The notes under the pieces were generated by a model. The model ran no database searches. It saw nothing but the letters and a program-made list of their open reading frames with translations, and had not been told where the DNA came from. The position numbers and the translations under genes were made by a program. Below are positions 48,897-60,114 of a stretch of DNA of 64,000 bases, in pieces. This stretch comes from Oryzomicrobium sp. (lineage in GTDB: Bacteria; Pseudomonadota; Gammaproteobacteria; Burkholderiales; Rhodocyclaceae), in assembly GCF_021287045.1 (NCBI RefSeq), contig NZ_JAJTBG010000010.1, positions 97,223 through 161,222 of the forward strand, written 5' to 3'. Numbering within the stretch: the stretch's first letter is position 1; every line of letters starts with the position of its first letter.

Positions 48897-50291
48897 ATGA
48901 TCCGCACCCGCTTTGCCCCTTCGCCCACCGGTTTCCTGCATATTGGCGGCGCCCGCACGGCCTTGTTCTCCTGGGCCTTCGCCCGCCGCCACGGCGGCCA
49001 GTTCGTGCTGCGCATCGAGGACACCGATGTGGCCCGCTCCACCCCGGAGGCGGTGCAGGCGATCCTCGACGGTATGGCCTGGCTGGACCTGGGTCACGAT
49101 GAAGGCCCCTTCTATCAGATGCAGCGCATGGACCGGTACAAGGAAGTGATCCAGCAGATGCTGGCCGCCGGCACCGCCTACTATTGCTACACCACGCCCG
49201 AGGAACTGGACCGCCTGCGCGACGAGCAGCGTGCCCGGGGCGAGAAGCCGCGCTACGACGGCCGTTGGCGCCCCGAGGCGGGCAAGGAGCTGCCCGCGCC
49301 GCCCGCCGGCGTGACTCCGGTGGTGCGCTTCAAGAACCCGAAGGACGGCGCCGTGGCCTGGAACGATCTGGTCAAGGGCCGCATCGAGTTCGCCAACGAC
49401 GAGCTGGACGACCTGATCATCGCCCGGGGCGACGGCACCCCCACCTATAACTTCTGCGTGGTGGTGGACGACTGGGACATGCGCATCACCCACGTCATCC
49501 GCGGCGACGACCACGTCAACAACACCCCGCGCCAGATCAACATCCTCCAGGCCCTAGGCGCCCCGGTGCCGGAATATGCCCACCTGTCGATGATCCTTGG
49601 CGACGACGGCCAGAAGCTGTCCAAGCGCCACGGCGCGGTGTCGGTGATGCAGTACGCCGAGGACGGCTTCCTGCCCGAGGCGGTGATCAACTACCTGGCA
49701 CGCCTGGGCTGGTCCCACGGTGACGACGAGGTATTCAGCCGGGAACAGCTGGTGGAATGGTTCGACCTGGACCACATCACCCCCTCCGCCGCCCAGTTCA
49801 ACACCCAGAAGCTGCTGTGGCTGAATGCCCACTACCTCAAGCAGGCCGACAACGCCCGCCTGGCCGCCCTGGTCGCCCCGCGCCTGACCGCCCGGGGCGT
49901 GGCACCGGCGGCCACGCCGGCCCTGGAGGCCATCATCGCCCTCTATAAGGAGCGGGTGCAGACCGTGGTGGAGCTCACCGACGCCTGCGAATCCCTCTAC
50001 CTGGCCCCACTGCCCAGCGAAGAGCTGAAGGCCCAGCACCTCACTGACGAGACCCGGCCGATCATGACCGACTTCCGCGGTCGCTGCGCCGACGTGGAAT
50101 GGACGGCCGCCGCCATCGGCGCCCTAATCAAGGAAGTGGTCGCCGCCCACGGCGCCAAAATGCCCAAGCTGGCCATGCCCCTGCGCCTGGCCCTGGTCGG
50201 CCAGACCCAGACCCCGTCGGTGGACGCCTTGGTGGCCCTGTTCGACCGGGACATGGTGGTGGCCCGCATCGATCGCCTGCTGAGCGCCTGA
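48897..50291 (+). CDS. gltX: Glutamyl-tRNA synthetase
   Basis: 464 residues. Class I motif HIGGARTAL (HIGH equivalent) at the N-terminus and [10 protein letters not shown] (KMSKS equivalent). ATP-dependent charging of tRNA-Glu. The start is the ATG at 48897 ([12 protein letters not shown]), the family start; the open frame upstream has no similarity. It sits next to tRNA genes, including two tRNA-Glu copies downstream. Confidence 0.97.
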   Translation: MIRTRFAPSPTGFLHIGGARTALFSWAFARRHGGQFVLRIEDTDVARSTPEAVQAILDGMAWLDLGHDEGPFYQMQRMDRYKEVIQQMLAAGTAYYCYTTPEELDRLRDEQRARGEKPRYDGRWRPEAGKELPAPPAGVTPVVRFKNPKDGAVAWNDLVKGRIEFANDELDDLIIARGDGTPTYNFCVVVDDWDMRITHVIRGDDHVNNTPRQINILQALGAPVPEYAHLSMILGDDGQKLSKRHGAVSVMQYAEDGFLPEAVINYLARLGWSHGDDEVFSREQLVEWFDLDHITPSAAQFNTQKLLWLNAHYLKQADNARLAALVAPRLTARGVAPAATPALEAIIALYKERVQTVVELTDACESLYLAPLPSEELKAQHLTDETRPIMTDFRGRCADVEWTAAAIGALIKEVVAAHGAKMPKLAMPLRLALVGQTQTPSVDALVALFDRDMVVARIDRLLSA

Positions 50292-50332
50292 GCCCGTAAC
50301 GAAGCGCGCTGCAAGAAAATCGTGACGGGGTG

Positions 50333-50361
50333 TTGACAGCCCCCCGAACGGTCCCTAGAAT
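50333..50361 (+). promoter_or_regulatory. Promoter of the first Ala-Glu-Asp tRNA unit
   Basis: TTGACA (50333-50338), 17-nt spacer, TAGAAT (50356-50361), then a GC-rich discriminator (GCGCGC) typical of stringently controlled stable RNA promoters. The tRNA begins 17 nt later. Confidence 0.9.
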
Positions 50362-50377
50362 GCGCGCTTCTTCGGTC

Positions 50378-50453
<76 letters not shown>

Positions 50454-50467
50454 AAACTGAAGAACGG

Positions 50468-50543
50468 GTCCCCATCGTCTAGAGGCCTAGGACACCGCCC
50501 TTTCACGGCGATAACCGGGGTTCGAATCCCCGTGGGGACGCCA
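50468..50543 (+). tRNA. tRNA-Glu (TTC), copy 1
   Basis: 76 nt with encoded CCA. Acceptor GTCCCCA/TGGGGAC; loop CTTTCAC, anticodon TTC. Identical to the copy at 50978. Confidence 0.95.
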
Positions 50544-50629
50544 CCTACACCAGGGGTTGTCGATGACAACCCCTAAATTTTGCCCGGAGCACGCGCAACA
50601 CCGCTCCCGGTAAAAAGCAGTCACCGCGC

Positions 50630-50706
50630 GGAGCGGTAGTTCAGTTGGTTAGAATACCGGCCTGTCACGCCGGGGGTCGCGGGTTCGAGTCCCGTCCGCT
50701 CCGCCA
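50630..50706 (+). tRNA. tRNA-Asp (GTC), copy 1
   Basis: 77 nt with encoded CCA. Acceptor GGAGCGG/CCGCTCC; anticodon stem CCGGC/GCCGG, loop CTGTCAC, anticodon GTC. Identical to the copy at 51122. The preceding spacer holds a hairpin AGGGGTTGTC/GACAACCCCT (50551-50573). Confidence 0.95.
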
Positions 50707-50714
50707 GCAACACC

Positions 50715-50739
50715 AAAACCGGCTTCGGCCGGTTTTTTC
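50715..50739 (+). terminator. Terminator of tRNA unit 1
   Basis: Stem AAAACCGGC / GCCGGTTTT around TTCG, followed by TTCTCC, 8 nt after tRNA-Asp. Confidence 0.85.
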
Positions 50740-50843
50740 TCCTCGAAACGTTCCAGCCAAAACGTTTTCGGATGAGAAAGCTTGTTCTTTTAAAGATTGA
50801 ATCGAGAAAAAGCAGGGAAAAGCAGTTTTTTTGCAAAACCCTC

Positions 50844-50872
50844 TTTACAAGCGAAGGAAACTTCTCTAATAT
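50844..50872 (+). promoter_or_regulatory. Promoter of the second Ala-Glu-Asp tRNA unit
   Basis: TTTACA (50844-50849), 17-nt spacer, TAATAT (50867-50872). It lies in an AT-rich spacer (50765-50880) unrelated to the first promoter. The unit is therefore independently transcribed. Confidence 0.85.
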
Positions 50873-50887
50873 CTCGATCCATCGGTT

Positions 50888-50963
<76 letters not shown>

Positions 50964-50977
50964 AAACTGAAGAACGG

Positions 50978-51053
50978 GTCCCCATCGTCTAGAGGCCTAG
51001 GACACCGCCCTTTCACGGCGATAACCGGGGTTCGAATCCCCGTGGGGACGCCA
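50978..51053 (+). tRNA. tRNA-Glu (TTC), copy 2
   Basis: 76 nt with CCA, same sequence as copy 1. Confidence 0.95.
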
Positions 51054-51121
51054 CCTACGCTAGGTGGTTGCCAGTGGCAATCACTGGTTTCCGAGAAAAT
51101 CGGAAATAGCAGTTACCGCGC

Positions 51122-51198
51122 GGAGCGGTAGTTCAGTTGGTTAGAATACCGGCCTGTCACGCCGGGGGTCGCGGGTTCGAGTCCCGTCCGCTCCGCCA
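51122..51198 (+). tRNA. tRNA-Asp (GTC), copy 2
   Basis: 77 nt with CCA, same sequence as copy 1. The spacer before it differs from that of unit 1. Confidence 0.95.
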
Positions 51199-51207
51199 AA
51201 AAATACG

Positions 51208-51234
51208 AAAAACCGGCCTAGTGCCGGTTTTTTG
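51208..51234 (+). terminator. Terminator of tRNA unit 2
   Basis: Stem AAAAACCGGC / GCCGGTTTTTT with a CTAGT loop, 9 nt after tRNA-Asp. Confidence 0.85.
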
Positions 51235-51308
51235 CTTTTCGCCCTCGTTTCTGCAACTTTGGCCACGATCCGGCCGGGGTGGCGAAATGATTCACGCGGG
51301 GTTCCACG

Positions 51309-52106
51309 ATGTCCCATTCCCCTTCCCCGTCCGACGAGCAGATCGCCCAGATTGCTGCCCTACTGCGCACCTCGCGCCGGGTTCTGGCGATCACCGGTGC
51401 CGGCATCTCCGCCGACTCGGGCCTGCCCACCTACCGCGGCGTAGGCGGACTCTACGAAGGGGAGCTGACCAGCGACGGCATGCCCATCGAGGACGCCCTG
51501 TCCGGCGACATGCTCGCCCGCCGTCCGGAAATCACCTGGAAATACCTGATCCAGATCGAGCGCACCTGCCGCCAGGCCGCCCCCAACCCGGCCCATCGCG
51601 TGCTGGCCGCCCTGGAGCGCAAGCTGCCCTATCTGCTGGTGTTCACCCAGAACATCGACGGCTTCCATCGGGATGCCGGTACCCGCAACCTGGTCGAAGT
51701 CCACGGTACCCTGCACCGGCTGCGCTGCGTGCGTTGCAGCTACCGGGCCAGCGTACCCAGCTACGAAGACCTGGCCATCCCGCCCAGTTGCCCGCGCTGC
51801 TTCTCGGCCCTGCGGCCGGACGTGGTGCTGTTCGGCGAGGCCCTGCCGATCAAGGCCATGACCACCCTGGCCGACGCCATGGACGAAGGCTTCGATCTGG
51901 TGCTGTCGATCGGCACCTCCAGCGTTTTTCCCTACATCGCCGAGCCTGTCCTGTGGGCCCTGGCCAACGGCATCCCGACGGTGGAAATCAACCCGGGCCA
52001 GACGCCCCTCAGCCCCCTGGTGGACTACCCGGTCAAGCACGGGGCCGCTGCCGCCCTGGGCGCCATCTGGCAAGCCCTGGAGCCGGACGCTCCATTGCCG
52101 GCCTGA
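51309..52106 (+). CDS. SIR2 family NAD-dependent protein deacylase
   Basis: 265 residues. Rossmann-fold NAD motif ITGAGISADSGLPTYRG (residues 28-44), FTQNIDGFH, catalytic His in LVEVHGTLH, a zinc site with two CxxC pairs (CVRC and CPRC), and GTSSVFPYIAEPV. The motif TYRG, rather than FRG, and the absence of the AxxAxxR of class III members make the acyl preference unclear. Acts on acyl-lysine with NAD+. The stop is overlapped by a hairpin (CCTGAC/GTCAGG) followed by TTTAT that may end transcription. Confidence 0.9.
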   Translation: MSHSPSPSDEQIAQIAALLRTSRRVLAITGAGISADSGLPTYRGVGGLYEGELTSDGMPIEDALSGDMLARRPEITWKYLIQIERTCRQAAPNPAHRVLAALERKLPYLLVFTQNIDGFHRDAGTRNLVEVHGTLHRLRCVRCSYRASVPSYEDLAIPPSCPRCFSALRPDVVLFGEALPIKAMTTLADAMDEGFDLVLSIGTSSVFPYIAEPVLWALANGIPTVEINPGQTPLSPLVDYPVKHGAAAALGAIWQALEPDAPLPA

Positions 52107-52148
52107 CCCGGGCTTCGGCTGCGTCAGGTTTATCGGGCCGAAGCCTTT

Positions 52149-52314
52149 TATAATTCTGCAGTTTTGTGACGTCCGATCCGGACGGCCCGGCAGCGCCCCG
52201 ACAGGCGCAGGCCGGTGACCTGTGACGATTGATACGGCGTGCCCCGGCGAGCGACGCGGGGGTGGGCCCCTCCGTACCCCTCGGGGCACGGGGACCACTC
52301 AGCGAGAATCTCCG
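52149..52314 (+). promoter_or_regulatory. TATAAT box and long structured mltD leader
   Basis: A perfect TATAAT at 52149-52154 lies 160 nt upstream of the mltD start. The intervening leader (about 155 nt) contains a long hairpin at 52239-52289 whose outer arms are GTGCCCCG/CGGGGCAC, with further pairing inside, and GC-rich arms upstream. I do not recognise a known riboswitch consensus. It could be an attenuator or a small RNA. Confidence 0.45.
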
Positions 52315-54129
52315 ATGCGGAACATCCCACATCCCTATCTCCTTTCCCTCCTATTCGGCTGCGCCCTGGCCGCCCCCGCAGGGGCCCAGACCGCCGCCGG
52401 CGACGCCCCCCTCCGCCTCTCCTTCGCCCCTTCCCTCAACGGCTACTCCTCCCCCGCCCCGGCGGAAGCCCCCGAGCGCCCCGCCGCTCCGGCCGCCTGG
52501 GCCGTGGCAGTGCCTACCGGCGCACCCCAGGCGGCAGCCCCGTCCGGCGGCGAAGCCGGCAACGCCAACGAAAACGGCCTCCAGGTCCGCGAAGTGGCCG
52601 CGCCGACGGTGCTGCCCCGCACCATCGACCTGACCGAATCCCCCAACGATCTCTGGGAGCGCATCCGCAACGGCTACGCCATGCCCACCCTGAGCAACGA
52701 CCAGGTGGAGCAGAACCAGACCTGGTACATGAACCGGCCGGATTATCTGCGCCGCATGGTGGAGCGTAGCCGCCGCTATCTGCACTACATCGTCGAAGAG
52801 ATCGAGCGCCGCGGCCTGCCCACCGAGCTGGCCTTCCTGCCCATGGTGGAAAGCGCCTACAACCCCATGGCCTACTCGCGCAGCCACGCCGTGGGCCTGT
52901 GGCAGTTCATCCCCTCCACCGGCAAAAGCTACAAGCTGGAACAGAACTGGTGGGTGGACAAGCGCCGCGACATCGTCGCCTCCACCGGCGCCGCCCTGGA
53001 CTACCTACAAAACCTCTACGAGATGCAGGGCGACTGGCACCTGGCCCTTGCCTCCTACAACTGGGGCGAAGGCGCCGTGCAGCGCGCCATGGCCAAGAAC
53101 CGCGCCAAGGGCCTGCCTACCGACTACGAGAGCCTGACCATGCCGGCGGAGACGCGTAACTACGTCCCCAAGCTGCAAGCCCTCAAGAACATCTTCTCCA
53201 GCCCACGCCTGCTGGCCCAGCTGGACATTCCCCCCCTGCCCAACACTCCCTACTTCGCCACCGTGCCCAAGCCCGCCGACATCGACGTCAAGGTGGCGGC
53301 CAAGCTGGCGGAAATGCCGGTGCAGGAATTCGTCGCCCTCAACCCGGCCCACAACCGGCCGGTGATCAAGGGCGAGGCTCACCTGGTGATCCCCTCGGAC
53401 AAGGTGGAGACCTTCCTGAGCAATCTGGAATCCCACGACAAGCCCCTCTCATCCTGGGGCACCCACGTCCTGCAACGCAGCGAGAAGCTGGAAAAGGTGG
53501 CGATGCAGTACGGTCTGTCGGTGGTGGAGATCAAGACCATCAACGGCTACGCCCCCAAGGCCAAGGTGCCCAACGGCGCCGTGCTGCTGGTGCCGGTGCG
53601 CACCGGAGCCACCCTGGCGGCCCTGCCGGAAATGACGGCCCCGGTGCCCGCCGTCCCCGCGCCGGCAAGTGCCCCTGCCACTACGTCCGCCTCCACCCCG
53701 GCGGCGGTTGCCGCCGCGCCGCGCAGCCACAAGGTGGGCAAGGGCGAGACCCTGTTCTCCATCGCCAAGCGCTACGACGTGCCCCTGGCCGAGTTGAAGA
53801 AGCTCAACGGCCTGAAGGGCGACAAGGTGGCCCTGGGCACCACCCTCACCTTGTCGTCCAAGGCTGCTCCTGAGCGTGCCCAGGAAAAGCCGGGCAAGGG
53901 CGCCGCCACCGTGGTGGCAAAGGCCGAGGGTAAGGGAGGCAAGACGGCCCAGGCCAAGGCCAGCGCGCCCAAGATCACCCGCTACACCATCCGTCGCGGC
54001 GACACCCTGGCCTCCATCGCCAAGCACTTCAAGGTGGACCAGAGCGATCTGCAACGCTGGAACAAGGTCTCGGCCCAAAGCATCAAGCCTGGCCAGACCC
54101 TCACCATCCAGTTGGCCCGCAACGACTGA
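52315..54129 (+). CDS. mltD: Membrane-bound lytic murein transglycosylase D
   Basis: 604 residues. N-terminal signal peptide (LLSLLFGCALAAPAGA), a Pro/Ala-rich linker, then the SLT/GH23 domain with catalytic Glu in AFLPMVESAYNPMAYSRSHA and GLWQFIPSTG. Three LysM domains bind peptidoglycan at the C-terminus (about 380-430, 462-508, 555-603). It cleaves glycan strands to 1,6-anhydromuropeptides. No Cys follows the signal as a good lipobox, so it may be soluble periplasmic rather than a lipoprotein. A terminator follows. Confidence 0.94.
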   Translation: MRNIPHPYLLSLLFGCALAAPAGAQTAAGDAPLRLSFAPSLNGYSSPAPAEAPERPAAPAAWAVAVPTGAPQAAAPSGGEAGNANENGLQVREVAAPTVLPRTIDLTESPNDLWERIRNGYAMPTLSNDQVEQNQTWYMNRPDYLRRMVERSRRYLHYIVEEIERRGLPTELAFLPMVESAYNPMAYSRSHAVGLWQFIPSTGKSYKLEQNWWVDKRRDIVASTGAALDYLQNLYEMQGDWHLALASYNWGEGAVQRAMAKNRAKGLPTDYESLTMPAETRNYVPKLQALKNIFSSPRLLAQLDIPPLPNTPYFATVPKPADIDVKVAAKLAEMPVQEFVALNPAHNRPVIKGEAHLVIPSDKVETFLSNLESHDKPLSSWGTHVLQRSEKLEKVAMQYGLSVVEIKTINGYAPKAKVPNGAVLLVPVRTGATLAALPEMTAPVPAVPAPASAPATTSASTPAAVAAAPRSHKVGKGETLFSIAKRYDVPLAELKKLNGLKGDKVALGTTLTLSSKAAPERAQEKPGKGAATVVAKAEGKGGKTAQAKASAPKITRYTIRRGDTLASIAKHFKVDQSDLQRWNKVSAQSIKPGQTLTIQLARND

Positions 54130-54153
54130 TCCGGTTCTCCCAACCCCACAAAA

Positions 54154-54184
54154 GCAAAAGGCGCGTTCAACACGCGCCTTTTGC
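54154..54184 (+). terminator. Terminator of mltD
   Basis: Stem GCAAAAGGCGCG / CGCGCCTTTTGC with a 7-nt loop, ending in CTTTTC. The rest of the gap to the ABC ATPase stop (54185-54371) shows nothing clear. Confidence 0.85.
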
Positions 54185-54371
54185 CTTTTCGCCAGGGGCT
54201 TATCAGCCTCCGTCCAGGCGAGAATGCCGTGAAGCCGCAGCCGGTTCGGGCCGGACCTTGCCATCATCAAGGCAGCCGTTGCGGAGGCGACGACACGGTA
54301 ATCGTCGCAACAAACCTTGAAACGACTGTAGACCGTAGCGGCCCCTTCCGCCAGGAAAAAAACGCCCTGGC

Positions 54372-56518
<2,147 letters not shown>

Positions 56519-56522
<4 letters not shown>

Positions 56523-57952
56523 TGGGCGCTCCGGCGCGGGTCGAAGGCCGCCTGGACGGCGTCGGCGAACAGGTTGGCGGCCAGCACCAGGGCGAACATG
56601 AAGGCAAAGGCGGCCACCAGGGACCACCACACCACCGGCTCCCGGGCCAGTTCCATGCGGGCGTTGTTGATCATGGTGCCGAAGCTGATGGTGGTGGGAT
56701 CGACGCCGATGCCCACGTAGGAAAGCACCGCCTCGGACAGCACCAGACCGGAGAAATCCATCACCAGGGTGATGATGACGATGTGCAGGACATTGGGCAG
56801 GATGTGGCGCAGCAGGATGGTGAACGGGGCCACGCCGAAGGCCTGGGCGGCCTGGACGTAATCGAGCTCGCGCAGCTTGAGGGCCTCGCCACGCAGCAGC
56901 CGGGCCAGGCCGGTCCAACTGGTGACGCCGAGGATGAAGCACAGGGCCAAGAGGCGCAGGTCGGCCCGCTCGGCGGCGGTGGCGAACCACTCCGGGTGGG
57001 TGTCGATCACCACCTGCATCATCAACACTGCGGCGGCGATCAGCAGCACCCCGGGGATCGAGTTGAGCACGGTGTACAGGTACTGGATGACGTCGTCGAT
57101 CCAGCCGCCGAAGTAGCCGGCGGCGATGCCGAGCAGGATGCCCAGGGGCAGGGTCACCAGGGTCGTCACCAGGCCGATCACCAGGGCCGTGCGCACGCTC
57201 TTGAGCACCTGGTAGAGCACGTCCTGGCCCACCTTGTCGGTGCCGAAGACGTGGTAGCCCGCCGACAGGGCGGTGAGCTTGCCGGCGATCAGGCACACCA
57301 CCAGCAGGGTCGCCAGCACCGCGTCCCAGGCGAAACTGCCCGGGGGACGTTTCATGAAGATGGCCCGAACGCCGCGCCAGGGCTCGATCTGCGCGATGGC
57401 ATCGCCAGGCGCCGCGCCACGCCTCGCGTTCCACAGCAGCACCGTGGAGATCAGCCACCAGAGCAGACCTCCAGCCACCACCCCGCTGATTCCGCGCATC
57501 GTCACGTCGGCCATCCAGCTATCGCCGGGCTTGAGCTGGGCGCCGCCATAGCGCAGCGGCGGAAAATCCCGCTGCTGGCCGCCGTTCGCCAGGATGGCGG
57601 TTTCCATGGCGTAGGACTGGGTGGCGAGGGGCGCCGAATAGGTCTTTTCATTGCGCCCGCGCAGGCCGGACAGGGCGCCGTCGAGCACCGACAGCACTTC
57701 CACCCCGTAGGCCGCTGGCTTACCCGGCTCGGCCGGCAGGGCCAACCGGTAGTGCAAAGAATCGGCCAGGCCGATCAGGGCGAACACCGCCAGCAGGGTG
57801 GCCGCCGCCATGCCGACGCGGCTCGCCCCCACCTTGCGCCAGGCCGCCGCCAGGGGCGGCGCGCGGCGCGAGACCACGGCCAGGGTCGCCAAGAGGCCGA
57901 CGAGCAGCCACAGTACGGCGTCGGACCAGAGCAGGACGGGCTGGAAGGGCAT
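56519..57952 (-). CDS. Peptide ABC transporter permease, DppC/OppC type, enlarged
   Basis: 477 residues, much longer than the usual about 300. The C-terminal two-thirds are a normal binding-protein-dependent permease, with FGTDKVGQD and the EAA loop AAQAFGVAPFTILLRHILPN. Between the first helices (about residues 65-165) there is a large polar insertion (LHYRLALP...LRYGGAQLKPGDSWM), probably periplasmic. It pairs with the DppB-type permease encoded just upstream (13 nt apart). Confidence 0.9.
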
Positions 57953-57965
57953 GGCGGCGGAAACG

Positions 57966-58943
57966 TCAGTCGAAGCGGACCCGGGGGTCCACCAGGGTGT
58001 AGGACAGGTCGGTGAGAATCAGCCCGGCGATGTACAGCACCGAGCCGATGAAGACCATGGCGCGCACCACCGAGAAGTCCTGGGCGTTGATGGCGTCGAT
58101 GGTGTAGCTGCCCAGGCCAGGGATGCCGAAGAAGGATTCCATCAGCAGACTGCCGAGGAACAGCTGGGGAATCACCACCACCACCCCGGTGAGGATGGGG
58201 ATCATGGCGTTCTTGAGCACGTGGCGGAACAGCACCGTGCCCTCCCCCAGGCCCTTGGCCCGGGCAGTGCGCACGTAATCCTTGCCGATTTCCTCGATGA
58301 ACAGGGTGCGGTACCAGCGGATCGACGAGCCCAGCCCGGCGACCACACCGATGGCCACCGGCAGCACCAGGAACTTGAAGGCCGACAGCCCGTCGGCATA
58401 GCCCGAGATCGGCACCAGCCGCAGCGCCTTGGAAAACAGCCACTGGCCGAAGATGATGTAGAACAGGCCCGAGACGGACATGGCCGCCACGCAGGCCACC
58501 ACGCCCCAGAAATCGAGCCGGGTGCCGCGCACGAAGGCCAGCAGCAGCGCCGCCGAAACGGTGACCAGCAGGCCCACGATGAAGGTGGGCACGGCCAGGG
58601 CGGTGGACGGGCCGATGCGGGTGGCGATCTCCCGGGCAATGTCCCGGCCGTCCTCGGCGGCGCCGAAGTCGCCGACGAACATGCGCGCCGACTTGGCGTA
58701 GAAGATGGTGTCGGTAAGCTTGGCCGTGCCGTCGGCCGCCCCGTTGAAGAACAGGGGTTTGTCGTAGCCCCGCTCCGCCTTCCACTTGGCGATGGCCTCC
58801 GCCGTCACCCGCTTCACCCCCAGCTGCATGCGCGCCATGTCGTCCGGAGTGTTCACCACGAAGAACAGGGCGAAGGTGAGCAGGTTCACCCCGAGCAGGA
58901 TGGGCACGGCGTAGGCGAGGCGGCGGACCAGGTAGGCGAACAT
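57966..58943 (-). CDS. Peptide ABC transporter permease, DppB type
   Basis: 325 residues. N-terminal helix AYLVRRLAYAVPILLGVNLLTFALFFVV, typical of DppB/OppB, then a periplasmic loop and five further helices, with the EAA loop DYVRTARAKGLGEGTVLFRHVLKNAMIP. Starts at the ATG 58943. Forms the importer with the DppC-type permease and fused ATPase. parA lies divergently upstream, separating it from the substrate-binding protein gene. Confidence 0.93.
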   Translation of the reverse strand: MFAYLVRRLAYAVPILLGVNLLTFALFFVVNTPDDMARMQLGVKRVTAEAIAKWKAERGYDKPLFFNGAADGTAKLTDTIFYAKSARMFVGDFGAAEDGRDIAREIATRIGPSTALAVPTFIVGLLVTVSAALLLAFVRGTRLDFWGVVACVAAMSVSGLFYIIFGQWLFSKALRLVPISGYADGLSAFKFLVLPVAIGVVAGLGSSIRWYRTLFIEEIGKDYVRTARAKGLGEGTVLFRHVLKNAMIPILTGVVVVIPQLFLGSLLMESFFGIPGLGSYTIDAINAQDFSVVRAMVFIGSVLYIAGLILTDLSYTLVDPRVRFD

Positions 58944-59108
58944 GGCCGGACTATAGCAATGGTTGGCCCCCCGGTGGGATTCGGCGTGGGCCGCAGACGC
59001 TGCCAAGCTCCGCTCCCATGCCGAACCCCGGCGCGATGCCCGGTGAAACGCGGTGAGAAAATGCGAGAATCGGGGCTTTCCGCCATCCACGCACACGGGA
59101 GAATGACG

Positions 59109-59732
59109 ATGACCGCGGTCCTGGTTGCCAACCCCAAGGGGGGCGCAGGCAAGAGCACCCTGGCCACCAACCTGGCCGGCTGCCTGGCGCGCCGGGGCCA
59201 CGCCGTCATGCTCGGCGATCTGGACGTGCAGCAGTCGTCCCGGGAATGGCTGGCCCTGCGGCCGGGCTTCCTGGCGCCGATTGCCACCTGGGACCTGGCC
59301 CCCGGCGCCCCGGCCAAACCGCCCCGGGGCACCACCCACGCGGTGCTCGATTCTCCCGCCGGCTTTCACGGCAAGCCCCTGGACAAGGCCCTCAAGGCCG
59401 CCACCCACGTGCTGGTGCCGGTGCAACCCTCGTTATTCGACATCCTCGCCACCCGGCGCTTCCTGGAGGTGCTCCAGGCCGAAAAGGCGGTGCGCAAGGG
59501 CCAGGTCAAGTTCGGCGTGGTGGGCATGCGGGTGGACGCCCGCACCCGGGCCGCCGGCGAGCTGGAACGCTTCTTTTCCGCCTACGACCTGCCGGTGCTC
59601 GCCTTCCTGCGCGACACCCAGCTCTACGTCCAGGCCGCTGCCCAGGGCGCCACCCTGTTCGACCTGGCCCCGGCCAAGGTGGAACGGGACCTGGAGCAGT
59701 GGCAGCCGATCATCGACTGGCTGGACGCCTGA
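59109..59732 (+). CDS. Orphan ParA family ATPase
   Basis: 207 residues. Deviant Walker A KGGAGKST near the N-terminus, Walker A' region GDLDVQQSSREW, and Walker B LDSPAGF. No parB, parS or chemotaxis gene adjoins, so this is an orphan ParA/MinD-type ATPase that may position some cytoplasmic cargo; the actual role is unknown. The start at 59109 is preferred over 59103 because GGGAGA ends at the former's ideal distance (8 nt). It sits between the permease genes and ynfA, opposite to both. Confidence 0.88.
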   Translation: MTAVLVANPKGGAGKSTLATNLAGCLARRGHAVMLGDLDVQQSSREWLALRPGFLAPIATWDLAPGAPAKPPRGTTHAVLDSPAGFHGKPLDKALKAATHVLVPVQPSLFDILATRRFLEVLQAEKAVRKGQVKFGVVGMRVDARTRAAGELERFFSAYDLPVLAFLRDTQLYVQAAAQGATLFDLAPAKVERDLEQWQPIIDWLDA

Positions 59733-59771
59733 GCCCGGCCTGGGCCTCTTCCTCCCCCTGCCCCGCCGCCC

Positions 59772-60104
59772 TCAACCCTCCCGGGGGGCGAACATGATGA
59801 TGGCCATGCCCGCAAGGGTGACGGCCCCGCCGAGCAGGTCCCAGCGGGTCGGCCGCACCCCGTCCACGCCCCACAGCCAGGCCAGGGCTACCGCCACGTA
59901 GACGCCGCCGTAGGCCGCGTAGATGCGGCCGCTGGCGGCGGGGTGCAGGGTCAAGAGCCAGGCGAACAGGGCCAGGGAGGCCGCCGCCGGCAGCAGCAGC
60001 CAGGCCGGGGCGCCCTGGCGCAGCCACAGCCAGGGCAGGTAGCAACCGACGATCTCGGCCACGGCGGTGACGAGAAAGAGCAGGACGGTCTTGGCGATGA
60101 ACAC
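59772..60104 (-). CDS. YnfA/UPF0060 family small membrane protein
   Basis: 110 residues, four helices. Family signatures: [16 protein letters not shown] and [31 protein letters not shown], with the closing [13 protein letters not shown]-like small drug transporter fold, function not settled. It begins 10 nt after the stop of the substrate-binding protein gene, so the two are co-transcribed. Confidence 0.93.
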   Translation of the reverse strand: MFIAKTVLLFLVTAVAEIVGCYLPWLWLRQGAPAWLLLPAAASLALFAWLLTLHPAASGRIYAAYGGVYVAVALAWLWGVDGVRPTRWDLLGGAVTLAGMAIIMFAPREG

Positions 60105-60114
60105 GGCCGCAGTC

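Noticed and set aside
57798-59108. N-terminal extension of parA in the same frame
   Set aside because: It overlaps the DppB/DppC-type permease genes on the other strand and lacks similarity; the ParA fold begins at 59109.
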